Positions 1 through 8,620 are shown, counted from the stretch's first letter. The stretch: DNA of 22,288 nucleotides from an uncultured Oscillospiraceae bacterium (GCA_910579595.1 CAJTVM010000024.1:10817-33104); one strand, 5' to 3'. Numbers and translations: made by a program. The notes: generated by a model from the sequence alone, not told the origin.

Positions 1-68
1 AGTATCTTCCTGTTTTCTTTTACGCAATAGAACTCGCTGCCGCCGCCTATTATTTGGGGTTCCGCGCC

Positions 69-91
69 GCGGCCCGTAAGGGCCGCTTTTT
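69..91 (+). terminator. Rho-independent terminator of an upstream gene
   Basis: A perfect 7-bp stem (GCGGCCC / GGGCCGC) with a GTAA loop is followed directly by five T. It ends a plus-strand transcript that enters from outside the window and separates it from the ATPase operon. I see no coding sequence in the 68 bases before it, nor between it and the operon start. Confidence 0.85.
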
Positions 92-198
92 CACGCCTGT
101 TCCCGACAAAACCCGGTTTTCTGATGAACCTTTCCCCTCCACAGTCTGGATATCGCCGAATCGTTTAAGTATTAACGCTCTTTTTTCCCTGAAAGGGC

Positions 199-234
199 TT
201 GCGATTCCTGAATTGAAGTGGTAAAATTGAGAGC
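199..234 (+). promoter_or_regulatory. Sigma-A-like promoter of the V-type ATPase operon
   Basis: TTGCGA (199-204) and TAAAAT (222-227) are separated by exactly 17 bp, which predicts a start near 234. This leaves a leader of about 64 nt before the first gene. It is the only good -35/-10 pair I see between the upstream terminator and the first operon gene. Confidence 0.6.
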
Positions 235-236
235 AG

Positions 237-265
237 AATGGGAGAATTTTTGTTGCACTCCCATT
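237..265 (+). promoter_or_regulatory. Leader stem-loop at the 5' end of the ATPase mRNA
   Basis: AATGGGAG (237-244) pairs perfectly with CTCCCATT (258-265) across a 13-nt loop rich in T. It begins within a few bases of the predicted transcription start and lies upstream of the AGGTGAGG ribosome binding site. It could be an mRNA-stabilising 5' hairpin. There is no T-run, so it is not a terminator. Confidence 0.5.
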
Positions 266-297
266 TGCTTCCCACAAAGTGAAAGAGGTGAGGAAAA

Positions 298-612
298 ATG
301 TCTTTGGAGGCCATCCAAAAGGTCACCCAAGCCGAGCAGGCTGTCCGGGAGGACAAAGCCCGCGCGGCGGACGAGGCCAAACGCATTGTGGCGGAGGCCG
401 AGCGTGCCGGAAAGCAGCTCGTCGCCGATGCCCGGGCGCAGGCGGAGGAAAAGGTGAAGACGATGCTGGCTGAAGCTGAGGCGCGGGCAGGGGAAAAATC
501 CGCCCAGACGCTGGCCGACAACGCCGCCCGATGTGAGGCGCTGAAGCAAATCGCCCGGGGCCGTCTCGATCAGGCCGCCGGCCTTATCGTTGGAAGGGTA
601 GGGAGCGGCTGA
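298..612 (+). CDS. V-type ATP synthase subunit H/G (peripheral stalk)
   Basis: This 104-residue, charged, Ala/Glu/Lys/Arg-rich protein is almost entirely one long predicted helix with heptad-like spacing (residues about 8-95) and has no membrane segment. In bacterial V/A-ATPases the small G/H subunit pairs with subunit E to form the peripheral stalks that hold the catalytic head against the membrane stator. The start is fixed by AGGTGAGG at 286-293, five bases before ATG. Its stop TGA overlaps the ATG of the subunit I gene, so the two are translationally coupled. Sequence similarity alone would be weak for such a low-complexity coiled coil. The call rests on size, composition and first position in a canonical ATPase operon. 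Confidence 0.85.
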   Translation: MSLEAIQKVTQAEQAVREDKARAADEAKRIVAEAERAGKQLVADARAQAEEKVKTMLAEAEARAGEKSAQTLADNAARCEALKQIARGRLDQAAGLIVGRVGSG

Positions 613-2576
613 TGGCAATTGTCAAAATGAAACGGCTGCGCCTGCTCGGCCTGCGTGCCGACCGGGAGCGGCTGTTGCGCCCCCTGCAAAGCCTGGGGTG
701 CGTGGAAATCCGCGAACCCGTCATCGATCTCAGCGATCCCGAATACTCCGCGCTGACCAAGCCGGAGGGGGCCGGACTGGCCAAAGCCAAGGAGGAGCAG
801 CAGCTCATCGGCGGCGCGCTGGCCACCTTGGCCAAGCATGCCCCCGCCAAGGACGGCCTGCTGTCCCCGCGCCCCACACTCACGGAAAAACAGCTTTTTG
901 ACGATGGGGTGTACGCCGACGGCCTTGCCGCCGCCCGCCAGGTGGCGGACGCCGAGCGGGAACTGGCCCTGTGTCAGGCGGAGCAGGCCAAGCTGCAAAC
1001 CCAAAAGGCGTCGTTGGATCCTTGGCTGCCCTTGAACGTACCCTTGGAAACCGAGGGGGACGCCACGGTGGCCATTACCTTCGGCGCGGTGCCCGCCAAT
1101 GTGGACTTTGCCGCCTTTGAGGCGGCGGTGGCCCAGGCAGCGGAGCTGGCCCAGCTGTTCCCCGCGGGCAGTGACAGGGAGCTGCAATATTTCCTGCTCA
1201 TCTGCCACGCCAGCGTCCAGCAGGACTGCTCCGATGCCATGCGGCCCTTCGGCTACTCCCGGGTCACCCTGCGGGAATGGACGGGGACGGCGGCGGACAA
1301 CATCCGGACGCTGGACAACCGCATCGCCGCCCTGGAACTGCAGGAGCAGAAGAACAAAAACCGCATCGCTTCCTTGGGTGGCAAGCGGGATCTGCTGCGC
1401 CAGTGCGCCGACCGGGCATTCCAGGAGATCGGCCGGGAGGAGAACAAGGCCCGGCTCATCGACACCGACGCCGCCTTCCTGCTGGAGGGCTGGCTGCCCG
1501 CCGACAAGGAGGGCGAACTGTCCAAACTGCTGGGCGGCTTTGCCTGCGCCTATGAGACGGCGGACCCCACGGCGGACGAGTACCCCGAGGTGCCAATCAA
1601 GCTGAAAAACAACTTCATCACCCGCTCCATGAACACCATTACGGAGATGTACTCCCTGCCTGCCTATGACGGCGTGGACGCCAACCCGCTGATGGCCCCG
1701 TTCTTCATCTTGATCTTCGGGCTGATGATGGCGGACATGGCGTATGGCCTGCTGATCGTGCTGGGTACGGGGGTGTTTCTGAAAAAGGCCAGGCCCAAAA
1801 ACCCGTACTTCATGGAAATGTTCTTCTGGAGCGGCATCAGTACCTTCATCATGGGGGCGCTCACCGGCGGCTTCTTCGGGGACTTTATCCCCCAGCTCCT
1901 GGCTATGATGGGGATCGAGTTCACCATGCCGGCCCTGTTCTCCCCCATGGATGACACGCTTGCAATCATGGTGGGTTCGGTGGCGCTGGGCTTTATCCAG
2001 ATCATTACCGGCATGGCCGTCAGCGTCTGCCATAAAACAAAGAAGGGTGATTTCCTGGACGCGCTGTTTGATGAGATTACCTGGTGGATTATCCTGGCGG
2101 GGCTGGCTGTATGGCTGTGCGGCTCCATGCTGGCGGTTCTGCCCCCGGTGTGCGGCACCATTGGCCTGGGTATGCTGATCGTGGGCGGCCTCATGCTGGT
2201 ATTGGGCGGCACCCGGAAGGCCAAGGGCTTCGGCAAGCTCACCAGCCTTGTGGGGATCGTCTATAACGGTGTTACCGGATTCTTCAGCGACGCGCTCTCC
2301 TACGTCCGGATTATGGCCCTGATGCTGTCCGGCAGCGTCATCGCCTCGGTGTTCAATACCCTGGGCGCCACCACAGGCATCGTCCCGGTATTCATTGTGA
2401 TCTCCCTGCTGGGCAACATCCTGAATTTCGCGCTGTGCGTGCTGGGCGCCTACGTCCACGATCTCCGCCTGCAGTGCCTGGAGTTCTTCGGACGGTTTTA
2501 TGAAGAGGGCGGAAAGCCCTACCGGCCTTTGTCGGTCGACACAAAATATGTAGAAATCATCAAGGAGGAAAATTAA
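612..2576 (+). CDS. ntpI: V-type ATP synthase subunit I (membrane stator, a-subunit)
   Basis: This is the 654-residue stator that carries the two ion half-channels. The N-terminal half is a soluble, partly coiled-coil arm. From about residue 358 the protein is a membrane domain with roughly seven to eight hydrophobic segments. Two arginines stand out: R566 in the SYVRIMALM segment and R619 in the HDLRLQCLEFF segment. They match the two stator arginines discussed for the E. hirae a-subunit, which face the rotor glutamate. The C-terminus carries the usual FYEEGGKPYRPL ending. The start ATG overlaps the stop of the preceding gene by one base. The AAGGAGGAAA site for the next gene is in its last codons. 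Confidence 0.97.
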   Translation: MAIVKMKRLRLLGLRADRERLLRPLQSLGCVEIREPVIDLSDPEYSALTKPEGAGLAKAKEEQQLIGGALATLAKHAPAKDGLLSPRPTLTEKQLFDDGVYADGLAAARQVADAERELALCQAEQAKLQTQKASLDPWLPLNVPLETEGDATVAITFGAVPANVDFAAFEAAVAQAAELAQLFPAGSDRELQYFLLICHASVQQDCSDAMRPFGYSRVTLREWTGTAADNIRTLDNRIAALELQEQKNKNRIASLGGKRDLLRQCADRAFQEIGREENKARLIDTDAAFLLEGWLPADKEGELSKLLGGFACAYETADPTADEYPEVPIKLKNNFITRSMNTITEMYSLPAYDGVDANPLMAPFFILIFGLMMADMAYGLLIVLGTGVFLKKARPKNPYFMEMFFWSGISTFIMGALTGGFFGDFIPQLLAMMGIEFTMPALFSPMDDTLAIMVGSVALGFIQIITGMAVSVCHKTKKGDFLDALFDEITWWIILAGLAVWLCGSMLAVLPPVCGTIGLGMLIVGGLMLVLGGTRKAKGFGKLTSLVGIVYNGVTGFFSDALSYVRIMALMLSGSVIASVFNTLGATTGIVPVFIVISLLGNILNFALCVLGAYVHDLRLQCLEFFGRFYEEGGKPYRPLSVDTKYVEIIKEEN

Positions 2577-2577
2577 C

Positions 2578-3063
2578 ATGGAAGCATTCTTCAATTTCTT
2601 TGACGGCCAGGCCCTGGCCTTCCTCGGCTCCGCCATCGCGGTGGCCATGTGCTGCGTAGGTTCCGCCAAGGGCACCGGCATGGCCGGCGAAGCGGCCACC
2701 GGCGTGGTGTCCGAGTCCCCCGAGAACTTCTCCAAGTGCTTGATCCTTCAGGTGCTTCCCGGCACCCAGGGCCTGTACGGCCTGGTGGCGTGGTTCATGG
2801 TGATGCTGAACGTCGGCGTGTTCGGCGGCAGCACCGTGAGCAGCGTCCAGCAGGGCATGGCCTACTTTGCCGCGTGTATGCCCATCGCCTTCGGCGGCCT
2901 GCTGTCCGCCATCGCTCAGGGCCGCGTAGCCGCCGCCTCCGTGAACATCGTTGCCAAGCGCCCCGAGGAGGCCACCAAGGGCATCATCCTGTGCGGTATC
3001 GTGGAGTTCTACGCCATCCTGTCCCTGCTGGCGTCCATCCTGCTGGTCATGAACGCGGGGTAA
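2578..3063 (+). CDS. ntpK: V-type ATP synthase subunit K (rotor ring proteolipid)
   Basis: This 161-residue proteolipid has four transmembrane helices, a duplicated c-subunit hairpin as in other V-type rings. The second hairpin carries the ion-binding glutamate E143 (in IVEFYAIL). Together with L60, T63, Q64 (in LQVLPGTQGLYG) and Q114 (in AIAQGRVAAA) it reproduces the Na+ cage known from E. hirae NtpK (L61, T64, Q65, Q110, E139). The matching glutamate is absent from the first hairpin, as in NtpK, so each subunit has one site. It follows subunit I by two bases with AAGGAGG upstream. The ring is therefore predicted to carry Na+; proton coupling cannot be excluded by sequence. Confidence 0.97.
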   Translation: MEAFFNFFDGQALAFLGSAIAVAMCCVGSAKGTGMAGEAATGVVSESPENFSKCLILQVLPGTQGLYGLVAWFMVMLNVGVFGGSTVSSVQQGMAYFAACMPIAFGGLLSAIAQGRVAAASVNIVAKRPEEATKGIILCGIVEFYAILSLLASILLVMNAG

Positions 3064-3110
3064 GCATGGGTCTACACCAAACAAGCAAGGAAAGGCGGTA
3101 AACCAAACAC

Positions 3111-3797
3111 ATGAACGGAATTGAAAAGATTACCGCGCGCATTCAGCAGGACAGCCAGAAGGAGATCGACGCCATCCTGGCCGAGGCCCGCGCCAAGGCC
3201 GACGAGATCACCGCCAAGGCCAAGGCGGAAGCCCAGGCCATAGAGGAGGACGTGCTCGCCCAGGGCCGCCGCGCCGCGGCGGAGCGGGAGGACCGTCTGG
3301 CCTCCACCGCCCAGATGGAGTGCCGCAAGGCTATGCTGGCGGCCAAGCAGGCCATGATCGAGGAGGCGTTCCGGCAGGCCCATAAGCAGCTGCTGGCCCT
3401 GCCCTCGGAGCAGTACATCGCCCTGCTGGCCGATCTGGCCGTCCAGGCGTCCACCACCGGCAAGGAGAAGCTGATTTTCTCCCCCAGCCACCGGGCTCAG
3501 CTGGGCAAGGCGGTCGTGGCGGCGGCGAACAAAAAGCTGGCCGAGGCCGCGGCCCCCAAGCTGCCCGACGGGGTTGCCTCTTCCAAGGCCGGGGCGATTC
3601 TGGACAAGGTGGTCACCGGCGCGTCCGCCGTTTTGAGCGGCACGGCCATGCTCACCCTGGCCGAGGAGACCCGCCCCATGGACGGCGGCTTCATCCTCAG
3701 CGACGGCGCGGTGGAGGTCAACTGCACCTTTGACACCCTGATCCGGCTCCAGCGCGGCGCGCTGGCCGGCGAGGTTGCCAAAGTGCTGTTTGAATGA
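3111..3797 (+). CDS. ntpE: V-type ATP synthase subunit E (peripheral stalk)
   Basis: This 228-residue protein has two parts. Residues about 1-100 form a long charged helix (many Ala, Lys, Glu, Gln) that would pair with subunit H/G. A globular C-terminal domain (about 110-228) contains the family-typical stretch TRPMDGGFILSDGAVEVNCTFD and would contact the catalytic head. The GGFIL...D.....N.TF pattern is characteristic of V-type subunit E. AGGAAAGGCGG lies just upstream of the start. It sits between K and C, the usual bacterial order. Confidence 0.95.
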   Translation: MNGIEKITARIQQDSQKEIDAILAEARAKADEITAKAKAEAQAIEEDVLAQGRRAAAEREDRLASTAQMECRKAMLAAKQAMIEEAFRQAHKQLLALPSEQYIALLADLAVQASTTGKEKLIFSPSHRAQLGKAVVAAANKKLAEAAAPKLPDGVASSKAGAILDKVVTGASAVLSGTAMLTLAEETRPMDGGFILSDGAVEVNCTFDTLIRLQRGALAGEVAKVLFE

Positions 3798-3836
3798 CAG
3801 GTCCCTTTCAATATGAGAATGAAAGGGGGAAAAACC

Positions 3837-4835
3837 TTGTCAAAGAAGAAGGAAACTGATTTTCTGTCCATCTCCGCCCGGGTGCGGGTGATGGAGACCC
3901 GTCTGCTCACAGCCGAACGGATGGAGCGGATGATTGAGGCCCGGGACGCTTCCGAAGCATCCAAAGTGCTGGGCGAGTGCGGCTACCCCGATTTAACGGA
4001 GGTCACCCCGTCCGCGCTGGAGGATATGCTGGCGGACGCTCAGGGCGCGCTGTTTGAGGATCTGGGCAAGGCGGTGGGCGATCCCCCGCTGATGGACGTG
4101 TTCCGCTGCAAGTACGACTATCACAACGCCAAGACTTTGGTAAAGGCCGCGGCGCTGGGGATTGATCAGGACCGTCTGCTCCTGCGGGGCGGGCGGTACG
4201 AGCCGGAAAAACTGGCGGAGGACTTCCGCCGGGAGGATCTGCGCGCCTGCACCCCGGTGTTCCAGGAGGCCGTGGCCCACGCCCGTGAGCTGCTGGGCTC
4301 CTCCGGTGACCCCCAGCAGGCCGATTTCGTGCTGGATCGGGCCTATTACAAGGAGCTTGCCGCCCTGGCCAAGGAGTCGGGCAGTAAGTTCATGCAGGAC
4401 TATGTGACGCTGTCCATCGACAGCGCCAATCTGCGGGCGGCAGTCCGATCGGCCCGGCTGGGCAAGGGTCCGGATTTCCTGCGGCTGGTGCTGGTGGAGG
4501 GGGGGGCGGTGTCCCCGGCGGACCTCGCGGCTACCCCCGGCCCCGATCTGGCCAAGCTGTTCCATGGTACACCGCTGTACGCCGCCGCCGAGGCGGGGGC
4601 CGCGCTGGCTGTGCCGGGCGGCGGGGCGCTCACCGACTTTGAAAAGCTGTGCGATGACGCGCTGATGGCCTATATGACCCGCGCACGGATGATCCCCTTC
4701 GGGGAGCAGCCCGTGGTGGCTTATCTCTACGCCCGTGAGGCGGAGGCCACCGCCATCCGCATCATTCTGGGCGGCCGCATGGCCGGCCTGGACGGCGCCA
4801 CCATCCGGCAGCGCCTGCGCCGGGCCTACTGCTGA
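3837..4835 (+). CDS. ntpC: V-type ATP synthase subunit C (rotor-to-ring adaptor)
   Basis: Subunit C (the 'd' subunit in eukaryotes) is a funnel-shaped protein that seats the central stalk on the K ring. This copy is 332 residues, mainly helical and soluble, with typical segments such as RVRVMETRLLTAERMERM near the N-terminus, DVFRCKYDYHNAKTLVKA in the middle and ARMIPFGEQPVVAYLYAREAEA near the C-terminus. I chose the TTG at 3837 because GAAAGGGGGA (3821-3830) stands seven bases before it. The in-frame ATG at 3813 would put that site inside the gene and has no good site of its own. The alternative adds only eight residues. Confidence 0.93.
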   Translation: MSKKKETDFLSISARVRVMETRLLTAERMERMIEARDASEASKVLGECGYPDLTEVTPSALEDMLADAQGALFEDLGKAVGDPPLMDVFRCKYDYHNAKTLVKAAALGIDQDRLLLRGGRYEPEKLAEDFRREDLRACTPVFQEAVAHARELLGSSGDPQQADFVLDRAYYKELAALAKESGSKFMQDYVTLSIDSANLRAAVRSARLGKGPDFLRLVLVEGGAVSPADLAATPGPDLAKLFHGTPLYAAAEAGAALAVPGGGALTDFEKLCDDALMAYMTRARMIPFGEQPVVAYLYAREAEATAIRIILGGRMAGLDGATIRQRLRRAYC

Positions 4836-4852
4836 GAGAGGGGGAGACGTAA

Positions 4853-5173
4853 ATGGCAGCAAACAGCTATCGCATCGCCGTTTTGGGCGATCAGGACAGT
4901 GTCATGGGCTTCAAGGCCCTGGGGCTGACCGTCTTCCCCGTGGATACGGTGGAGCAGGCCCGTTCGGCTTTGCACCACATCGCCAAGGAGGACTTCGCGG
5001 TGGTCTACCTCACCGAGCAGTTCGCCGCCCAGATGCAGGCGGATATCGCCCGGTACAAGGACGAGCTCACCCCGGCGATCATCCTGATCCCCGGCAAGGA
5101 GGGCAGTCTGGGCATGGGCATGGCAAACATCAAGAAATCCGTGGAACGGGCGGTCGGCGCGGACATCCTGTAA
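4853..5173 (+). CDS. ntpG: V-type ATP synthase subunit F (central stalk)
   Basis: At 106 residues it has the expected size for subunit F, a small alpha/beta Rossmann-like protein that binds subunit D in the central rotor. The N-terminus (YRIAVLGDQDSVMGFKALGL) is the family hallmark, followed by FAVVYLTEQFA and PAIILIPGKEG. AGAGGGGGAGA precedes the ATG closely. It lies 17 bases after subunit C. In E. hirae the equivalent gene is called ntpG; other systems use ntpF or atpF for it, so the name should be read by function. Confidence 0.94.
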   Translation: MAANSYRIAVLGDQDSVMGFKALGLTVFPVDTVEQARSALHHIAKEDFAVVYLTEQFAAQMQADIARYKDELTPAIILIPGKEGSLGMGMANIKKSVERAVGADIL

Positions 5174-5185
5174 GGGAGAAACGCT

Positions 5186-5392
5186 ATGCTGTACTCCATT
5201 ACTGGTATCATCCTCATTGCTATTGGCATCACGATGCTGGCGAAGCCCCGGCTTGTGTTTGAGCTGGTGGAAAACTGGAAGTGCGGCGGCGTTTGCGAGC
5301 CGTCGAAGCTGTATTTATGGAGTACCAGGTTTGGCGGCGTGATGTTTACGCTGGCTGGTATCTGCGGCCTGCTCGTTCCATTCCTATCCTGA
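5186..5392 (+). CDS. Small two-helix membrane protein (DUF6199-like) inside the ATPase operon
   Basis: This 68-residue protein has two hydrophobic segments (about residues 3-20 and 48-67), joined by a short loop with a Cys and the segment EPSKLYLWSTRFGGVMF. It resembles the small integral-membrane proteins grouped as DUF6199, recalled by pattern rather than by search. AAGGGAGAA (5172-5180) lies about five bases before the ATG. It sits between subunits F and A, where ATPase operons normally have no extra gene. Its GC content is about 54% by my count (111 of 207 bases), visibly lower than its neighbours, and an AT-rich gap follows it. It may be a late insertion or a lineage-specific accessory factor. 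Its function is unknown. Confidence 0.75.
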   Translation: MLYSITGIILIAIGITMLAKPRLVFELVENWKCGGVCEPSKLYLWSTRFGGVMFTLAGICGLLVPFLS

Positions 5393-5447
5393 AAACAACG
5401 CATGAAATTATAATGAAAGACCTTTATGAAAGAAGGTATGCAGACCT

Positions 5448-7226
5448 ATGGGAAAAGTAGTTAAGGTCTCCGGCCCCCTGGTGGTGGCCACCGGCATGGC
5501 GGACGCCAATATGTCCGATGTGGTCCGCGTAGGCCCCGAGCGCCTGATCGGTGAGATCCTCACCATGAACGGCGACTCCGCCTCCATCCAGGTCTATGAG
5601 GAGACCTCCGGCCTGGGCCCCGGCACCGAAGTGGTGACCACCGGCTCCCCCATGAGCGTGGAGCTTGGCCCCGGCATGATCGAGAACATCTATGACGGCA
5701 TCCAGCGCCCGCTGGAGAAGATCATGGAGAAGGTCCACGGCAACAACCTCCCCCGCGGCGTGGAGGTACCCGCCATCGACCTGGAGAAGAAGTGGGAGTT
5801 CACCCCTGTGGCCAAGGCAGGCGACGCGGTGGTGGGCGGCGACATCATCGGCACCGTCCCCGAGACGCCGGTGGTGCTCCACAAGATTATGGTGCCCCCC
5901 AACCTCAGCGGCAAGCTGAAAAGCGTTGTTCCCGCCGGACAGTACACCGTCCGTGAGACGGTGGCCGTGTTGGTGAAGGATGATGGCACCGAGGTGGAGC
6001 TGGCGATGAGCCAGCGCTGGCCCGTGCGTATCGGCCGCCCCTACAAGCACAAGTATCCCCCCATTAAGCCCCTGTCTTCTGGGCAGCGTATCGTGGATAC
6101 GTTCTTCCCCGTGGCCAAGGGCGGTACCGCCGCCATCCCCGGGCCCTTCGGCTCCGGCAAGACCGTGATGCAGCACGCCCTGGCCAAGTGGTCGGACGTG
6201 GACATCGTGGTGTATATCGGCTGCGGCGAGCGCGGCAACGAGATGACCGACGTGCTGCGGGAGTTCCCCGAGCTGGTGGACCCCCGCACCGGCGAGACGC
6301 TGATGAAGCGTACCGTCCTGATTGCGAATACCTCCGATATGCCTGTGGCCGCCCGTGAGGCGTCCATCTACACTGGCATCACCATCGCCGAGTACTTCCG
6401 CGACATGGGCTACGACGTAGCGGTCATCGCCGACTCCACCTCCCGCTGGGCCGAGGCCCTGCGTGAGATGTCCGGCCGTCTGGAGGAAATGCCCGGTGAG
6501 GAGGGCTACCCCGCCTATCTGGCCTCCCGTCTGGCCCAGTTCTACGAGCGCGCCGGTTCCGTGTCCTGTCTCGGCTCCGAGGAGGACCGCCGGGGCAGCC
6601 TGACCGCCGTGGGCGCCGTGTCCCCCCCGGGCGGCGACCTGTCCGAGCCCGTCTCCCAGGGCACCATGCGTATCGTCAAGGTGTTCTGGGCCCTGGACGC
6701 ATCCTTGGCCTACAAGCGCCACTTCCCCGCCATCAACTGGCTGAATTCCTACTCCCTGTACCTGGACTCCCTGAAGCCCTGGTTCGATGAGAACCTGGGA
6801 AAGCAGTTCCTCCAGAACCGAGAGCAGGCCATGGGTGTCCTCCAGCAAGAGGCCAGCCTGAACGAGATCGTACAGCTGGTTGGTAAGGACTCCCTGTCCC
6901 CCAACGACCAGCTCACCCTGGAAACCGCCCGTATGGTGCGCGAGGACTTCCTCCAGCAAAACTCCTTCGTGGACATCGACTCCTTCTCCAGCTATGACCG
7001 GCAGGAGAAGCTGCTGGCCATGATTTTGGACTATGACAAGCTGTGCCGGGACGCCATCGCCAAGGGCGCCCCCGCCGCCAAGCTGTTTGAGATCCCCGCC
7101 CGTGAGCGCATCGGCCGCGCCAAGAGCGTGCCCGCCGACGAGTACGAGAAGGTGTACGCCGAAATCTCCGCCTCCATGGAGAAGGAGATCGACGAGGTCG
7201 TCAGAAAGGCTGGTGAGGAACTGTGA
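5448..7226 (+). CDS. ntpA: V-type ATP synthase catalytic subunit A
   Basis: This 592-residue catalytic subunit hydrolyses or synthesises ATP in the soluble head. Order of parts: beta-barrel N-terminal domain (1-70), the non-homologous insertion typical of A subunits (about 110-190), then the nucleotide-binding domain with Walker A GPFGSGKT at 232-239 and the catalytic glutamate E261 in GCGERGNE. Walker B (VAVIADSTSRW) and the PGEEGYPAYLASRLAQFYERAG motif follow, then a helical C-terminal domain. All key residues are present. An AGAAGG site (5431-5436) precedes the ATG. The last four bases overlap the GTG start of subunit B. Confidence 0.98.
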   Translation: MGKVVKVSGPLVVATGMADANMSDVVRVGPERLIGEILTMNGDSASIQVYEETSGLGPGTEVVTTGSPMSVELGPGMIENIYDGIQRPLEKIMEKVHGNNLPRGVEVPAIDLEKKWEFTPVAKAGDAVVGGDIIGTVPETPVVLHKIMVPPNLSGKLKSVVPAGQYTVRETVAVLVKDDGTEVELAMSQRWPVRIGRPYKHKYPPIKPLSSGQRIVDTFFPVAKGGTAAIPGPFGSGKTVMQHALAKWSDVDIVVYIGCGERGNEMTDVLREFPELVDPRTGETLMKRTVLIANTSDMPVAAREASIYTGITIAEYFRDMGYDVAVIADSTSRWAEALREMSGRLEEMPGEEGYPAYLASRLAQFYERAGSVSCLGSEEDRRGSLTAVGAVSPPGGDLSEPVSQGTMRIVKVFWALDASLAYKRHFPAINWLNSYSLYLDSLKPWFDENLGKQFLQNREQAMGVLQQEASLNEIVQLVGKDSLSPNDQLTLETARMVREDFLQQNSFVDIDSFSSYDRQEKLLAMILDYDKLCRDAIAKGAPAAKLFEIPARERIGRAKSVPADEYEKVYAEISASMEKEIDEVVRKAGEEL

Positions 7227-8605
7227 TCCGAGAGTATAGAACCATCCAGGAGATCGCGTCCCCGCTGATGATGGTCAAAATGGTGGAAAACGTCACCTAC
7301 GACGAGCTGGTGGAAGTGGAGCTGCCCGACGGCGGCATCCGCCGGGGCAAGGTGCTGGAGGTCAACGGCGACACCGCCGTGGTCCAGCTCTTCGAGTCCG
7401 CCGCGGGCATCAACCTGGCCCAGTCCAAGGTCCGCTTCCTGGGCCACCCCCTCCAGCTGGGCGTGTCCGGCGATATGCTGGGCCGCGTGTTCAACGGCAT
7501 GGGTGTGCCCATCGACGGCGGCCCCGCCATCCTGGCCGAGGAGTACCGCGACATCAACGGCCTGCCCATGAACCCCGCCGCCCGTGACTACCCCGACGAG
7601 TTTATCCAGACCGGCGTCAGCACCATTGACGGCCTGAACACCCTGGTGCGTGGGCAGAAGCTGCCCATCTTCTCCGGATCCGGCCTGCCCCACGCCAACC
7701 TGGCGGCGCAGATCGCCCGTCAGGCCAAGGTGCTGGGCGATGACGCGGGCAACTTCGCCGTGGTGTTCGCCGCCATCGGCATCACCTTCGAGGAATCCGA
7801 GTTCTTCGTGCAGGAGTTCAAGCGCACCGGCGCTATCGACCGTACCGTGCTGTTCACCAACCTGGCTAACGACCCGGCTGTCGAGCGTATTTCCACCCCC
7901 CGTATGGCGCTGACCGCGGCCGAGTACCTGGCCTTCGAGAAGGATATGCATGTGCTGGTCATTTTGACTGACATCACAAACTACGCCGAGGCCCTGCGTG
8001 AGGTTTCCGCAGCCAAGAAGGAAGTGCCCGGACGGCGCGGCTTCCCCGGCTACCTGTACACCGACCTGGCCACCATGTACGAGCGCGCCGGCCGTCAGCT
8101 GGGCAAGCCCGGCTCCATCACCATGATCCCCATCCTCACCATGCCCGAGGACGACAAGACCCACCCCATCCCCGACCTGACCGGGTATATCACCGAGGGC
8201 CAGATCATCCTGTCCCGCTCCCTGTACCGCCAGGGCATCAATCCCCCCGTGGACGTGCTGCCCTCCCTGTCCCGTCTGAAGGACAAGGGCATCGGCCCCG
8301 GCAAGACCCGCGAGGACCACGCCAACACCATGAACCAGCTCTTTGCCGCGTACTCCACCGGTAAGGACAACAAGGAGCTGATGTCCATTCTGGGCGAGGC
8401 GGCGCTGACTCCCACCGACCTGCTGTACGCCAAGTTCGCGGACGAGTTCGAGAAGCGCTACGTCAACCAGGGGTATGAGGAGAACCGCTCCATTGAGGAG
8501 ACGCTGAATCTGGGCTGGGAGCTGCTGTCCATCCTGCCCACCGCCGAGCTGAAGCGTATCAAACAGGAGTATATTGATAAATACATGCCCAAGAAAGACC
8601 AGTAA
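7223..8605 (+). CDS. ntpB: V-type ATP synthase non-catalytic subunit B
   Basis: This 460-residue subunit alternates with A in the hexameric head. It lacks a functional Walker A loop: the corresponding segment reads FSGSGLPHANLAAQIARQ, as expected for B subunits. R351 in SLSRLKDKGIG corresponds to the arginine finger (R350 in E. hirae B) that reaches into the catalytic site of A. The PGRRGFPGYLYTDLATMYERAGR motif is also present. It starts at GTG, and GTGA overlaps the stop of ntpA, so A and B are translationally coupled, which suits their 3:3 stoichiometry. GGTGAGGAA within the end of ntpA serves as the ribosome binding site. Confidence 0.98.
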   Translation: MIREYRTIQEIASPLMMVKMVENVTYDELVEVELPDGGIRRGKVLEVNGDTAVVQLFESAAGINLAQSKVRFLGHPLQLGVSGDMLGRVFNGMGVPIDGGPAILAEEYRDINGLPMNPAARDYPDEFIQTGVSTIDGLNTLVRGQKLPIFSGSGLPHANLAAQIARQAKVLGDDAGNFAVVFAAIGITFEESEFFVQEFKRTGAIDRTVLFTNLANDPAVERISTPRMALTAAEYLAFEKDMHVLVILTDITNYAEALREVSAAKKEVPGRRGFPGYLYTDLATMYERAGRQLGKPGSITMIPILTMPEDDKTHPIPDLTGYITEGQIILSRSLYRQGINPPVDVLPSLSRLKDKGIGPGKTREDHANTMNQLFAAYSTGKDNKELMSILGEAALTPTDLLYAKFADEFEKRYVNQGYEENRSIEETLNLGWELLSILPTAELKRIKQEYIDKYMPKKDQ

Positions 8606-8620
8606 AGGAGGGGTCCAGAC

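Noticed and set aside
570..2735. Long minus-strand open frame (over 700 codons) opposite subunit I
   Set aside because: It is antisense to a certain gene. Its Gly/Gln/His-rich translation has no domain and is the usual by-product of high-GC codon use. The same holds for long antisense frames opposite ntpA, ntpB, the oxidoreductase genes and ptb-buk.
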